Shown: piece by piece, positions 16,767 through 25,896 of the stretch
How positions within the stretch are numbered: position 1 is the first letter of the stretch
Layout: the number at the start of each line of letters is the position of its first letter
Origin: Algoriphagus sp. Y33
GTDB taxonomy: Bacteria > Bacteroidota > Bacteroidia > Cytophagales > Cyclobacteriaceae
Direction: 5' to 3'
Assembly: GCF_014838715.1 (NCBI RefSeq)
Contig: NZ_CP061947.1
Location: 4,330,001 to 4,394,000, forward strand
DNA length: 64,000 bases
Program-made: the position numbers and the translations under genes
Notes under the pieces: model-generated
Databases searched by the model: none
Told to the model about the DNA's origin: nothing
The model's input: only the letters and a program-made list of their open reading frames with translations

Positions 16767-19289
16767 TTAATTCCCTCTCAATATCTCCATTGGTGGCTGA
16801 TTGATAATCTTCCTTCCATTAAGCCATCCCAGAATAATCGTCAAACCTGTGATAGCCAGATAAAGAAATAATGCTTCTAACCAAGCTCCCCGGAATGAAA
16901 TATTGAACACAAATTCACTCAATAGCCAAGTCGCTCCAAAGGACAGAATAATCCCTGACAACGATGCCAAACTTCCCAAAAAGAAGTACTCCAGTGTATT
17001 GATTTTACTTACAATAGCAGAACTGGCACCGAGAGTTCTTAGTAGAATACTCTCCCGCATCCGCTGATACTTACTGATGATCAGTGAACTGATCAGTACC
17101 AATATTCCCGTGGCAATACTGAAAAACGCCATGAATTGGATCACAAAGCTGATTTTTCCCAAGATTTCTTCCAGCGTCTCCACAATAGTCCCCAAGTTAA
17201 TAATGGAAATATTCGGGAATTCCCGTACAATTTCAGACTGTACATCAGCAGCTTCCCGGTCATTTTTGGTTTTGGTAATCAGTACGTGGAATTTAGGCGC
17301 CTGATCCAACACTCCTTCAGGAAAGAGCACCAGAAAATTGGTAGAAACCTGCGTGAATTTCACATCACGGAGACTCCCTATGTAAGTTTTGATAGCCCTC
17401 CCTTGCACATTGAATTCTACCTCATCCCCTATTTTCATCCCATTGCCCGTGGCAAAACCGCTTTCGAAGGAAACAAAAATGCTGTCACCCCGCGCACCCA
17501 GAGGAATCAATTCACCTTTAGTGAGTTTTTCTGAAGAAATAAGTGTGTCCCGATAAGTCACTCGAAACTCCCTATTATAAAGCCAGCGGGAATAATTCTC
17601 TTCATCAGACAGCTCTTCATTTTCCTTTTTATCCACCCCATTGATTTCACTCAACTGCATGGTCACAATGGGAACCTCCTGCATGATCGGAAGATCACGC
17701 GATTCTATTTTAGCTTTTACATCTTGCAGTTGGGCAGTCTGAATATCAAAGAGCAACATATTCGGCTGATCCTCCTTGTCCGCAAACTTGGCTTCCTCCA
17801 GCAGTTGGGTTTGTAGGAAAAACAAGGTGGAAATCATCGCTGTGCCCAGTCCTATGGTTGCAATCAACGACACCGTTTGGTTGTTTGGCCTATACAGATT
17901 CGCCAAAGATTGACGCAACGTATATTCGAAAGAGATAGGTAAAAACCGTCTAACCGCCCAGATAATCAGTTGGGCTACTCCCCAGAGAATCCCGAAAGCA
18001 AACACCACGAATCCGGTAAAACCAAAAGCGAAATCAACCCTATCCAACAAGTAAAAACTAAAAATCCAGATAAAGGTAAGAATTCCCACAATAACCAACC
18101 AACGCAACGGATCTTTCAACAAAGTAGAATCACCGGTTTCGGGTCTTAGCGTTGCCATTGGAGAGACATTTCTCACTTTCAGTAGAGGCAATAACGCAAA
18201 AAGTACAGAAACGAATAATCCTGTAATAATCCCGAAACCCACAGAGAGCCAGGAAATCCCAAAGGAAACTTCCACCGGAAGAAAATCGGCAAATACAGTA
18301 GGTAATACAAACTGCAGTAAAGTGCCCAGAAAAGCTCCCAGTATTGCTCCCACTAAACCCATAATCATAATCTCAGTCAGGTAAATCAGCAATACATCCC
18401 TTGAAGAAACTCCCAAACAACGTAATACGGCTACCGAAGACAACTTTTCTTTCACAAAGACATTCACCGCACTTGCCACCCCCACACAGCCTAGCAATAA
18501 TGCAATAAAAGCCACCAAACTTAGAAAATTGGAAAGGTTTGCAAATGAACGACCAGTGGAACGTTTTCTGTCTTCTACAGTATCAGCATCCACACGGTCT
18601 TCTTCCCATTGATCCCCGTAGGGTTTGATCAGTGCCTCCACATCTGTCCCCGATGCAAATTGGTAATACTTGCTATACTCGACCCTACTGCCGTATTGTA
18701 CCAATCCTGTTTCATCCAAATAGGCCTTGGGAATGTAGACCGCAGGTGCAACAGATGCTGTAATTCCAGTTTGACCCGGTACTTTTTGTAATTCTCCTAC
18801 TATTTCAAAAAGCACCTCTCCTACTTTGATCTGATCTCCCACTTCGGCATTGAACTGCGCCATCAAGGTCTTTTCCACCAATGCCTTTTTCCCTCCGTCG
18901 CGGAAATTCGCATCCCCTGAAGTCGGAATTGTTTCTAAAAAACCGTAAAAAGGGAAATCTCCTTCAAGCGCCCGAACTTGTGTCAGTCGGCTTGCTCCCG
19001 TCTCAGGAAAGGCGACCATACTGGCAAAATTGACTTCAGAAGCCATTTGAGTAGCCGCGCTATCTATTGACTGCCCTCCAATCGGCTTGTTGCTTTCCAA
19101 AACCAAATCAGCCCCCAAAAGCTCTTTGGCTTGATTATCTATGTCCGCAGTGAGGTTTTCACCAAAGGAACTGATTGCCACCAAAGCGGCGATTCCGACT
19201 ACGATTGATGAGACAAAAAGCAAAAGTCTAGAGATGTTTTTCCGAAAATCCCGAAAAGCCATCTTTATAATCCATCCGAAATCAGGCAT
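16767..19289 (-). CDS. ABC transporter permease, FtsX/MacB-type (YbbP-like)
   Basis: An inner-membrane permease of 840 residues with two FtsX domains, resembling YbbP-type proteins of about 800 residues. Transmembrane segments are visible near residue 20 (ISRLLLFVSSIVVGIAALVA), three around 260-380, a central pair, and three more near the C-terminus. Large periplasmic loops lie after the first and fifth. The start is set at MPDFGW, whose ATG overlaps the ATPase gene stop by 8 bases; the longer frame would overlap the ATPase much more. With that ATPase it forms an export or lipoprotein/lipid-handling ABC system. Confidence 0.87.
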   Translation of the reverse strand: MPDFGWIIKMAFRDFRKNISRLLLFVSSIVVGIAALVAISSFGENLTADIDNQAKELLGADLVLESNKPIGGQSIDSAATQMASEVNFASMVAFPETGASRLTQVRALEGDFPFYGFLETIPTSGDANFRDGGKKALVEKTLMAQFNAEVGDQIKVGEVLFEIVGELQKVPGQTGITASVAPAVYIPKAYLDETGLVQYGSRVEYSKYYQFASGTDVEALIKPYGDQWEEDRVDADTVEDRKRSTGRSFANLSNFLSLVAFIALLLGCVGVASAVNVFVKEKLSSVAVLRCLGVSSRDVLLIYLTEIMIMGLVGAILGAFLGTLLQFVLPTVFADFLPVEVSFGISWLSVGFGIITGLFVSVLFALLPLLKVRNVSPMATLRPETGDSTLLKDPLRWLVIVGILTFIWIFSFYLLDRVDFAFGFTGFVVFAFGILWGVAQLIIWAVRRFLPISFEYTLRQSLANLYRPNNQTVSLIATIGLGTAMISTLFFLQTQLLEEAKFADKEDQPNMLLFDIQTAQLQDVKAKIESRDLPIMQEVPIVTMQLSEINGVDKKENEELSDEENYSRWLYNREFRVTYRDTLISSEKLTKGELIPLGARGDSIFVSFESGFATGNGMKIGDEVEFNVQGRAIKTYIGSLRDVKFTQVSTNFLVLFPEGVLDQAPKFHVLITKTKNDREAADVQSEIVREFPNISIINLGTIVETLEEILGKISFVIQFMAFFSIATGILVLISSLIISKYQRMRESILLRTLGASSAIVSKINTLEYFFLGSLASLSGIILSFGATWLLSEFVFNISFRGAWLEALFLYLAITGLTIILGWLNGRKIINQPPMEILRGN

Positions 19290-19959
19290 TTGCACCCTCC
19301 TGTATTTTTCCTCCCTTAATATGAATAATGCGCTGCGTTTTGGCCGCCAGTTCCAGATCATGTGTAACCAGCACCAGTGTAGTTCCTTCTTCCTTATTCA
19401 GATCAAAAATCAATTTCTCGATCATTTCTCCCGTTTCTGTATCCAGATTTCCGGTTGGCTCATCCGCAAAAAGGATTTTAGGCTCATTGGCAAACGCCCT
19501 GGCAATAGAAACGCGCTGTTGCTCTCCACCGGAAAGCTGCGTGGGATAATGTGTCCCTCGATCACCCAAACCGACTTTGCCAAGAAGTTCCTGTGCTTTC
19601 TGGCGAGCATCCTTTCGCTTTTTCAGCTCCAAAGGCACCATCACATTTTCCAGCGCAGTAAGAGTAGGCAGCAGCTGAAAATTCTGAAAAATAAAACCAA
19701 CACTTTGATTTCTTACAGCTGCTCGCTGATCCTCCGAAAGCGTCTCCAGTGCTTTGCCTGCCAATACAACACTACCGGTAGAGCCTGAATCCAAGCCGGC
19801 GCAAAGTCCTAAGAGCGTCGTCTTACCGCTGCCTGACGGTCCTACAATCGATATTATTTCTCCTTCTTTGATGTTGAAAGTCACCTCGTCCAAAACAGTC
19901 AGTTTTCTGCTGCCGCTTATATAAACCTTACTCAGGTTTGATACTGATAAAATATTCAT
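19282..19959 (-). CDS. ABC transporter ATP-binding protein (LolD/YbbA-like)
   Basis: A 225-residue ATPase of the MacB/LolD class. It has Walker A GPSGSGKTTLL (about residues 40-50), the signature LSGGEQQRVSIARAF, Walker B ILFADEPTGNLD with the class-specific TGNLD, and the H-loop VTHD. Its stop overlaps the permease start, so subunits are made together. It powers the cytoplasmic side of the FtsX-type permease. The substrate is not known. Confidence 0.92.
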   Translation of the reverse strand: MNILSVSNLSKVYISGSRKLTVLDEVTFNIKEGEIISIVGPSGSGKTTLLGLCAGLDSGSTGSVVLAGKALETLSEDQRAAVRNQSVGFIFQNFQLLPTLTALENVMVPLELKKRKDARQKAQELLGKVGLGDRGTHYPTQLSGGEQQRVSIARAFANEPKILFADEPTGNLDTETGEMIEKLIFDLNKEEGTTLVLVTHDLELAAKTQRIIHIKGGKIQEGANA

Positions 19960-20250
19960 GTGTTGTAATGGGAGTCAATAAAGGGTATGAAAAGGCTTAA
20001 CGAAAAAACTTCGCTATGGTTGATTTGAAGATAGCATTCCCGCTACAAACCCGCAAATGGTATTATTCCGAATCGAAAAACAACTGAATTGAAGGCAATT
20101 ATGGGTTCATTTCTTCAAATGCGCATAGATCCGAAAGCGCGTCCGTTAATTTTATTTAAAATAAATCCAGATAAGATGCTTTTTTTCAAATCCTTGACAT
20201 ACTTTTGCCTTATCAATAATCAATCTAAATAAAGTAAGGCATATCTCAGT
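19960..20250. other. Divergent intergenic region
   Basis: It separates the ABC operon (leftwards) from the receptor gene (rightwards). Apart from the receptor promoter and inverted repeat, no gene or RNA is recognised. Confidence 0.5.
20200..20241 (+). promoter_or_regulatory. Receptor promoter with overlapping inverted repeat
   Basis: A -7 box TACTTTTG lies at 20200-20207. A perfect 7-base inverted repeat, TGCCTTA (20206-20212) and TAAGGCA (20235-20241), overlaps the expected transcription start, and between them is the AT-rich ATCAATAATCAATCTAAAT. The placement suits an iron-responsive operator such as Fur, but the match to a Fur box is only partial. Confidence 0.4.
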
Positions 20251-20314
20251 ACGTCACACATCGGAATGATTATCTACCATGCGGGATTACATTAAAAACA
20301 ATTATAAACATATG
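20251..20314 (+). repeat. Dispersed leader repeat, copy b, ending at the receptor start codon
   Basis: The blocks CGTCACACA, GGAATGATTATC, ATGCGGGATTACAT and AACAATTATAAACATATG follow one another as in copy a at 3356-3450 (minus strand), with the final ATG being the start codon. The internal ATG at 20279 is in frame with the receptor and gives a false longer frame. Confidence 0.7.
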
Positions 20315-22756
20315 AAAGGATTTTCTACCCTTTTGACCATATACTTCCTAAGTATTATAGGTGCCTATAGCCAGTCCGTCTACGAATTACGGGGATCCAT
20401 TAAAGCGATCGGCGGAGAACCTTTGGTCGGTGCAAGCATCCAGGTTGCCGGCACTTCTTTTGGCACAGTTACAGATATTGATGGGAATTATTCCCTTGTT
20501 TTCGACAAGCCGGGAGAGTATCAATTGAAATTATCATTCATTGGATACAACACTGTCAATGAAAAAATAATTATCAACAAGCCAATTTTCACAAGAAGCT
20601 TCCAGCTGCAAGAAGAAACGTCCAACCTACAGGAAGTAGAGATCCTAGGTAGGAAAGAAGAAGGTTATAAAAACACTGCCACTTTTCTAGGGAGCAAAAC
20701 TCAGACTAATATCAAAGATTTGCCACAATCAGTTTCTTATGTAACCAAAGAATTAATTTTGGATCAAGGACTGATGCGCGTGGGAGAAACTGTCAAAAAC
20801 TTCTCGGGAGTAAGTCAGTTCACTTTTTATGACGACATCACCATCCGTGGTTTCCGAATCAACGGTGGAAGCAATACCCAGCTGGTAAACGGCATGCGCT
20901 CCACTTCCGGATTTTGGAAGCAGCCACTGATCAATTATTTGGAAAGAGTAGAAGTATTGAAAGGCCCTTCTTCGGCACTTTTCGGAAATGCAAGTCCAGG
21001 GGGAGTGGTAAATCGGGTAACAAAAAAACCATTGGACATCAATAGAAACAGCTTGAGTTTCTCAGTTGGGAGTTTCAATAATTTTCGGGGATTGGCTGAT
21101 TTCACAGGCCCTGCCAATAAGTCAAAGACGTTGCTTTACAGATTAAACCTTGGCTACGAAGACACCCAGAATTTCAGAGACTTGCAGTTTGACAAAAACA
21201 TCGTGGTAGCGCCTTCATTTTCTTTCATTGCATCCGAAAAAACCCGTGTGAATTTGGATTTGGTATTCAATAATTCCAACAGCCGATTGGATAGGGGGCA
21301 GTCTACTTTTGAAGATGATCTTTACTCTACTCCTACTTCAAGATCCTTAAATACTGCAAATGATTTCTTGAAAGAACAAACTTACACGATAACTACATCG
21401 CTAAACCATCAAATCAGCAAGGATATCAGTTTCAATGCTTCCTACATGAAAACCGGCTACAATGAGGATCTTACGGAGCATCGGTCTTCTAACAGCTACG
21501 CCGTGGACGGAGATGGGAATACCATAGGAACTATGGTAGCCCGTCAGGTTTTCATCAGAAAGAGAACCCGGTTTGTCGACAATCTGTCTGCTTATTTCAA
21601 TATTCAGAAAAAAACAGGCGAAGTATCCCATAAGCTCGTAGTTGGATACGATTATGCTCAGGAGACGCTGCCTGCCGGTGGCTCACAATTGACTGCAAAT
21701 GGATATAGAAATGCGACAAATACCGGCTTTATTTCGAGCTACAACCCAGCAAACAGGGAAAATTACCTACTTGACGCCAATGGAAACCCAATTCCCAATG
21801 TTCCCCATTTTGACTTAGAGAATCCTATCGCTTCCCAGACCATGCAGGATATGTCAAAGTATTTCTACGCTCAAAGAAGTTACGACCCCACACGCTACCA
21901 ATTAAATGGTTTTTATATACAGGATCAAATCAGCTTTGGGAAATTGGAAGCGATGATAGGACTTAGGTATGAAGTTTATACCGACTATGAAAACTACAAA
22001 AAAGTGGAGGAAGAAAAAGTAAACCAGAATGTCTTGCTTCCCCGGTTTGGTTTGGTATTCAAAGCCAACGAGCATATAAATTTTTACGGTACTTACGTGG
22101 AAGGCTACAATCCGCAGACGGCATCCACTATCTCCAATCCAAATGCGGGAGGCCCATTTGATCCATTGATCAGCTCTATGGTTGAATTTGGAATGAAATC
22201 CGATTGGTTCAATAAAAGACTTGAACTGACTACAGGCGTTTATCAAATCGATCAGCGGAACACGTTATATCCTGTACCGGGAGAGATCGACTTACTTCAG
22301 CAAATCGGCAAAGAATCAGCCAAAGGGGTGGAACTTGACGTGACCGGAAGAATTCTGATGAACTGGAGCGTAATGGCTTCTTACGCTTACAACGTGGCTG
22401 AAATCACAGAAAGCCCAAATGAGGAAGATCTTAACAGACAAAAGCCAAATGCTCCAAAACACCAAGGCAATCTATGGACGAAGTATGAGTTTGACCAAGG
22501 CTCTTTGACAGGATTGGGAGTGGGATTTGGAGCAAACTTCGTAACAGAAAGAAACCTTTCGCTCAATGCAACACAAACCATCCCTGGATACTCACTGATG
22601 AATGCGGCACTGTTCTATACGACCGGTAACGTACGCTTGCAACTGAATGTCAACAATCTGGCCGACAAAACACACTGGGTGGGAGGATACGACTACCTCA
22701 GATTATTTCCAGGCGCACCCAGAAATGTATTAGGAACAATTACTTTCTCTTTCTAA
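20312..22756 (+). CDS. TonB-dependent siderophore receptor
   Basis: An outer-membrane transporter of about 814 residues. The signal peptide is MKGFSTLLTIYFLSIIGAYS; a CarboxypepD-regulatory-like domain follows (VYELRGSIKAIGGEPLVGAS through GYNTV), then a TonB plug (IKDLPQSVSYVTKELI, then the conserved RVEVLKGPSSALFGNASPGG) and a 22-strand type barrel ending in aromatic TFSF. The plug features fit ferric-siderophore receptors of the FhuE/FecA group, so the substrate is probably an iron chelate. I choose the ATG at 20312, because the upstream in-frame ATG at 20279 lies in repeat sequence and lacks a signal peptide at its N-terminus. Confidence 0.93.
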   Translation: MKGFSTLLTIYFLSIIGAYSQSVYELRGSIKAIGGEPLVGASIQVAGTSFGTVTDIDGNYSLVFDKPGEYQLKLSFIGYNTVNEKIIINKPIFTRSFQLQEETSNLQEVEILGRKEEGYKNTATFLGSKTQTNIKDLPQSVSYVTKELILDQGLMRVGETVKNFSGVSQFTFYDDITIRGFRINGGSNTQLVNGMRSTSGFWKQPLINYLERVEVLKGPSSALFGNASPGGVVNRVTKKPLDINRNSLSFSVGSFNNFRGLADFTGPANKSKTLLYRLNLGYEDTQNFRDLQFDKNIVVAPSFSFIASEKTRVNLDLVFNNSNSRLDRGQSTFEDDLYSTPTSRSLNTANDFLKEQTYTITTSLNHQISKDISFNASYMKTGYNEDLTEHRSSNSYAVDGDGNTIGTMVARQVFIRKRTRFVDNLSAYFNIQKKTGEVSHKLVVGYDYAQETLPAGGSQLTANGYRNATNTGFISSYNPANRENYLLDANGNPIPNVPHFDLENPIASQTMQDMSKYFYAQRSYDPTRYQLNGFYIQDQISFGKLEAMIGLRYEVYTDYENYKKVEEEKVNQNVLLPRFGLVFKANEHINFYGTYVEGYNPQTASTISNPNAGGPFDPLISSMVEFGMKSDWFNKRLELTTGVYQIDQRNTLYPVPGEIDLLQQIGKESAKGVELDVTGRILMNWSVMASYAYNVAEITESPNEEDLNRQKPNAPKHQGNLWTKYEFDQGSLTGLGVGFGANFVTERNLSLNATQTIPGYSLMNAALFYTTGNVRLQLNVNNLADKTHWVGGYDYLRLFPGAPRNVLGTITFSF

Positions 22757-22765
22757 CCCTGAAAA

Positions 22766-24091
22766 GTGGCGGCAAAAAAATCTAAAAACCTTCTTTGGAA
22801 GATCCACCAATGGATCGGACTCTACGTCGGAATCGTCATTGCAGCGCTCAGTTTGACTGGCGCTGTTGCCGTTTTCATCCCTGAGATCGATGCATTTCTG
22901 GAGCGCGGGTATGAACTTAAAGAAACCGGGGATTCTTACGTTCCAATGAATGGGATAATATCCCAGGTGCAACTGGAAAATCCGGATTTCAGGGTCTTAG
23001 GAGCAATGCCGCCTGCAAAAGCCGCTGATCCGCTGATATTGGATATTTTCTATGATGCAGGAGCAAAGGACTCCCAAAGAATCCAGGTTTTCATCAATCC
23101 ATACACAGGGACGATCTTAGGTCAAAAATCCCACACAGACAGCCTCTCCAATTATTTGAGGCAAATCCATGTACGGCTTATGGATTCCTGGTGGGGTAGA
23201 CAACTCGTAGGTCTGGCCGGAATAGGATTATTTATATTGTGTATTACGGGATTACTGATCTATGGGCAATTCATGAAAAATCAGATTTTCGGTGCAATCA
23301 GACAAAAGAACCTTCGGATTTTGATGGCAGATTGGCACAAGATGATAGGAATGGCCGCACTGCTTTTCAATCTGATGATTGCCGGAACCGGTGCATGGCT
23401 GGGACTTCAGCCGGTTTTGATCAAAGCTTTTGACATCAAAGCTCCTAATACTTTTGTAAGATCGGAGAAAATCTCAAATCCAGAGATTGACATTGACCAA
23501 GAATACGATTTTTGGAAAGCGGTAGAAATTGCAAAAGCCCAAATCCCCGAATTCACACCTACACAGGTCATTCCTTCAAAAAACGGCACAAATACAATCG
23601 AGGTGAAGGGAGATGCCGGTCATTTGCCGTTTGAACCCCATATTTCCAAATTGGTTCTCGATAAAACATCACTGGAAATTTTGGATGTTTATGATATCAG
23701 AGAGCAGGCATTCTCCGACAAATTCTATTACATTCAGGAAGGATTGCACTTTGGGAGATTTGGGGGGATTTTTCTAAAAATCACCTATGCATTGCTTGCC
23801 ATTACTTCCGGAGTTCTTTCCATTACCGGCTTTTTCATTTATCTGATTCGCAAGAAAAAAACGGGCGAGGAAAAAGATCTGGTGAAAAAGACCATCTTTA
23901 TTTATTCTATTTCAACTATAGCCCTTATTGTTTTTTTGGGCTTGATCGCAGTATTTATAGGTTATGCGTACGCAACTATGCTGATGACTCCCGCAGTTTA
24001 TATTTTCTTGTTCTGCTTTATTTCCTATCAACTTTACAACTATTGGAAGAAAGAAAACTTATCAAAAGAAACGATTCATGAAAAAGGATAA
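22766..24091 (+). CDS. PepSY-associated transmembrane protein
   Basis: An inner-membrane protein of 441 residues of the PepSY_TM family, commonly encoded beside TonB-dependent siderophore receptors and suspected to take part in reductive iron release. It opens KIHQWIGLYVGIVIAALSLTG with the conserved histidine of HQWIGL. There are about four or five transmembrane helices (around 20-42, 150-170, 195-215, 345-370, 380-430) and PepSY-like periplasmic stretches. The start is GTG at 22766, 9 bases after the receptor stop, so it is in the receptor operon. Confidence 0.85.
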   Translation: MAAKKSKNLLWKIHQWIGLYVGIVIAALSLTGAVAVFIPEIDAFLERGYELKETGDSYVPMNGIISQVQLENPDFRVLGAMPPAKAADPLILDIFYDAGAKDSQRIQVFINPYTGTILGQKSHTDSLSNYLRQIHVRLMDSWWGRQLVGLAGIGLFILCITGLLIYGQFMKNQIFGAIRQKNLRILMADWHKMIGMAALLFNLMIAGTGAWLGLQPVLIKAFDIKAPNTFVRSEKISNPEIDIDQEYDFWKAVEIAKAQIPEFTPTQVIPSKNGTNTIEVKGDAGHLPFEPHISKLVLDKTSLEILDVYDIREQAFSDKFYYIQEGLHFGRFGGIFLKITYALLAITSGVLSITGFFIYLIRKKKTGEEKDLVKKTIFIYSISTIALIVFLGLIAVFIGYAYATMLMTPAVYIFLFCFISYQLYNYWKKENLSKETIHEKG

Positions 24092-24344
24092 ACAGCTAAC
24101 AGAACATTATCTATTGCCATTGAATCTCTGTTTTCTTTCGTTCTTTGGTGTATTCATGCTTTATGAACTGGACAAGTGGTTTATGCTTGATGTTCCACGG
24201 TCAACTTCTTTTCTCTCCCTCTTGATCTCCGGTCTTGCAACAGCCTTTTTGGCCAGTTCTATCAAATTTCGAAACCCCTATTTCCAAGGCTTCTGTCTCT
24301 TACTTTCTGTAGTTGCTTTGGTAATATTATTCTGCCCCGTGTAA
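24078..24344 (+). CDS. Small membrane protein in the siderophore operon
   Basis: An 88-residue hydrophobic protein with about three transmembrane helices (residues 12-30, 42-60, 68-86). It overlaps the PepSY gene by 14 bases, so it is translated with it. Small proteins at this place in iron operons are often DUF3325- or DUF3649-like, but I cannot assign a family with confidence. It could stabilise the PepSY protein. Confidence 0.7.
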   Translation: MKKDKQLTEHYLLPLNLCFLSFFGVFMLYELDKWFMLDVPRSTSFLSLLISGLATAFLASSIKFRNPYFQGFCLLLSVVALVILFCPV

Positions 24345-24420
24345 AACTCTGCTTTTTCTTGAACCTTTTGCCTTAAAATCCTTTTGGGTATATAGTTTTA
24401 CATTTCACAATTCTCATCAT

Positions 24421-25110
24421 ATGCAATTCAATCTTAACCATTTATTTCCTTCAGTGCTTCTCCTATTTTTTGGATTGACAGTTATTTCATGCGCTGAGAA
24501 AAAAGCAGAGACCACCCAATCCGAAACCGTCCTAGAGAAATCGGTAGAAGAGAATTCTGATGAGAAAATAATCCTGTTCTTTGGAAATAGCTTGACCGCT
24601 GCCTATGGGATCGATCCCGAAGATGGATTTGCAGGTTTGACTCAAGAGAGAATAGATAGCCTAGGACTGAACTATAGAGTAATCAACGGCGGACTTTCAG
24701 GTGAAACTACTGCCGGAGGGCTTAGCCGATTGGATTGGTTTCTGGAAGAAAAGCCTGACGTATTCATCCTAGAGCTTGGAGGAAATGACGGGCTTCGGGG
24801 AATAAAACTCACTGAGACTAAAAGCAATTTACTTAAAATCATAGATAAGGTCAGATCAAAATACCCTGAAACAAAAATCATATTGGCTGGCATGCAAATC
24901 CCCCCGAATATGGGTCAGGAATATGCCGGTGAGTTTTCTGCCATGTACCCTGCCGTAGCAGCCGAAAAAGACGTGGTTTTAATCCCTTTTCTCTTGGAAA
25001 ATGTAGGGGGAATTCCGGAATTAAATCTTCCTGACGGCATTCATCCTACGGAAGAGGGGCATGAGATCGTGTTTGAGACGATTTGGCCTTACATAGAGCA
25101 GGCTTTGTAA
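24421..25110 (+). CDS. SGNH/GDSL esterase lipoprotein (TesA-like arylesterase)
   Basis: A 229-residue SGNH hydrolase of the arylesterase/TesA group, exported and probably lipid-anchored (lipobox-like VISC at about residues 21-24). The blocks are all present: block I FFGNSLTAAYG with the nucleophile serine, block II GGLSGE, block III GGNDG, and block V DGIHPTEEGHE with the catalytic Asp and His. It should cleave esters or thioesters of acyl chains. Its 3' 380 bases (24715-25094) are repeated almost exactly at 29420-29799, and its last codons (EQAL) differ from those of the truncated copy (ENSL), so the 3' end may have been exchanged by recombination. Confidence 0.9.
   Translation: MQFNLNHLFPSVLLLFFGLTVISCAEKKAETTQSETVLEKSVEENSDEKIILFFGNSLTAAYGIDPEDGFAGLTQERIDSLGLNYRVINGGLSGETTAGGLSRLDWFLEEKPDVFILELGGNDGLRGIKLTETKSNLLKIIDKVRSKYPETKIILAGMQIPPNMGQEYAGEFSAMYPAVAAEKDVVLIPFLLENVGGIPELNLPDGIHPTEEGHEIVFETIWPYIEQAL
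24715..25094 (+). repeat. 380-bp direct repeat, left copy
   Basis: Reading base by base, this segment equals 29420-29799 except for two adjacent substitutions (GAAAAG here, GATGAG there, near 24750). The offset is 4705 bases. It covers esterase residues from about Gly99 to Tyr224. Confidence 0.95.
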
Positions 25111-25196
25111 ATTCAATCTAAGACCCTTTTTAGTGAATGATTGCCTCCAGAAGGGATATAAGATTTTTGAAAAGAATATTACTATAAAAGTTTAAT

Positions 25197-25355
25197 ATGA
25201 CTTTCCCCTTCTTAGTCGGTAAATGGAACGTGGAATTAGAAAAGGTGAAATAATCTTCAAAAGCCTACAGCCAAAACTCCATCGTCAGCGATCTCTACCT
25301 TGAAGAGGTTACAAAATTGGGCTACTTAGTAAGAATGCAATCATACATTAGCTGA
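25197..25355 (+). pseudogene. Possible degenerate gene remnant
   Basis: One frame starting ATG at 25197 reads MTFPFLVGKWNVELEKVK, hits a TAA, then goes on without gap as SSKAYSQNSIVSDLYLEEVT to a TGA at 25353. The composition looks protein-coding, and a single in-frame stop suggests a decayed fragment at the left end of the accessory module. No family is recognised. The rest of 25111-25347 shows nothing. Confidence 0.25.
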
Positions 25356-25836
25356 CATCGTCTTTGATAAAGAATCTACATCCCAATTCAGACCAGCTTT
25401 CCCCCATTTTAACCGGAAGCAATTCGGCTGTCAGAATATCTTCCCCTCGATAGCCCAAACCTTGGAGTTCATTTTTTCCTAAAAACTCTTCCAGTTCTTG
25501 GGTCATATCGATGGTCAGCTTGTGTTTGATCAAATAAGCTGAATTAATCACCAGATACCGGGGATCGTTATTTTCGGGATCTACGAAAAGAAGCTGGGCG
25601 ATCTGCTCAAATACTGAAATCGGTGGACATGAGGAATCTCCCTCGCTTTCTTCTTCCCTATCCACTAAATCCAGCGGAGTTAGAGGAAGACCATAGACCT
25701 GTACTAAATAATGAAGTGCCTCTCTGGCCTGTACTTCTATGGACAAGTCAGATTCGAATAATTCAGTAGTTTTCTTATTCAGTTCTGGCTCAGAATCTAC
25801 CCATTCTTCAAGACTAGGTATGCTAGTTTGTTTCAT
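25348..25836 (-). CDS. Hypothetical protein at the end of the toxin module
   Basis: A 162-residue acidic soluble protein with no signal peptide and no recognised family. It is the last gene of a minus-strand run behind two Imm11-like genes, which suggests a third immunity or accessory protein, but nothing in the sequence proves this. Short acidic proteins in this place are usual in polymorphic toxin immunity arrays. It starts 60 bases after the stop of the neighbouring immunity gene. Confidence 0.6.
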   Translation of the reverse strand: MKQTSIPSLEEWVDSEPELNKKTTELFESDLSIEVQAREALHYLVQVYGLPLTPLDLVDREEESEGDSSCPPISVFEQIAQLLFVDPENNDPRYLVINSAYLIKHKLTIDMTQELEEFLGKNELQGLGYRGEDILTAELLPVKMGESWSELGCRFFIKDDVS

Positions 25837-25896
25837 CGGATTAAAATTAACTTCAAATGAATATCCAGCTCAGATTACCTCTGGGCTGGATTCTGT

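Noticed and set aside
19141..19788. Plus-strand 215-codon frame
   Set aside because: It overlaps the ABC ATPase and permease genes on the other strand, which have clear motifs.
20279..20311. Upstream in-frame start of the TonB receptor
   Set aside because: The extra 11 residues are encoded in a dispersed repeat and would spoil the signal peptide.
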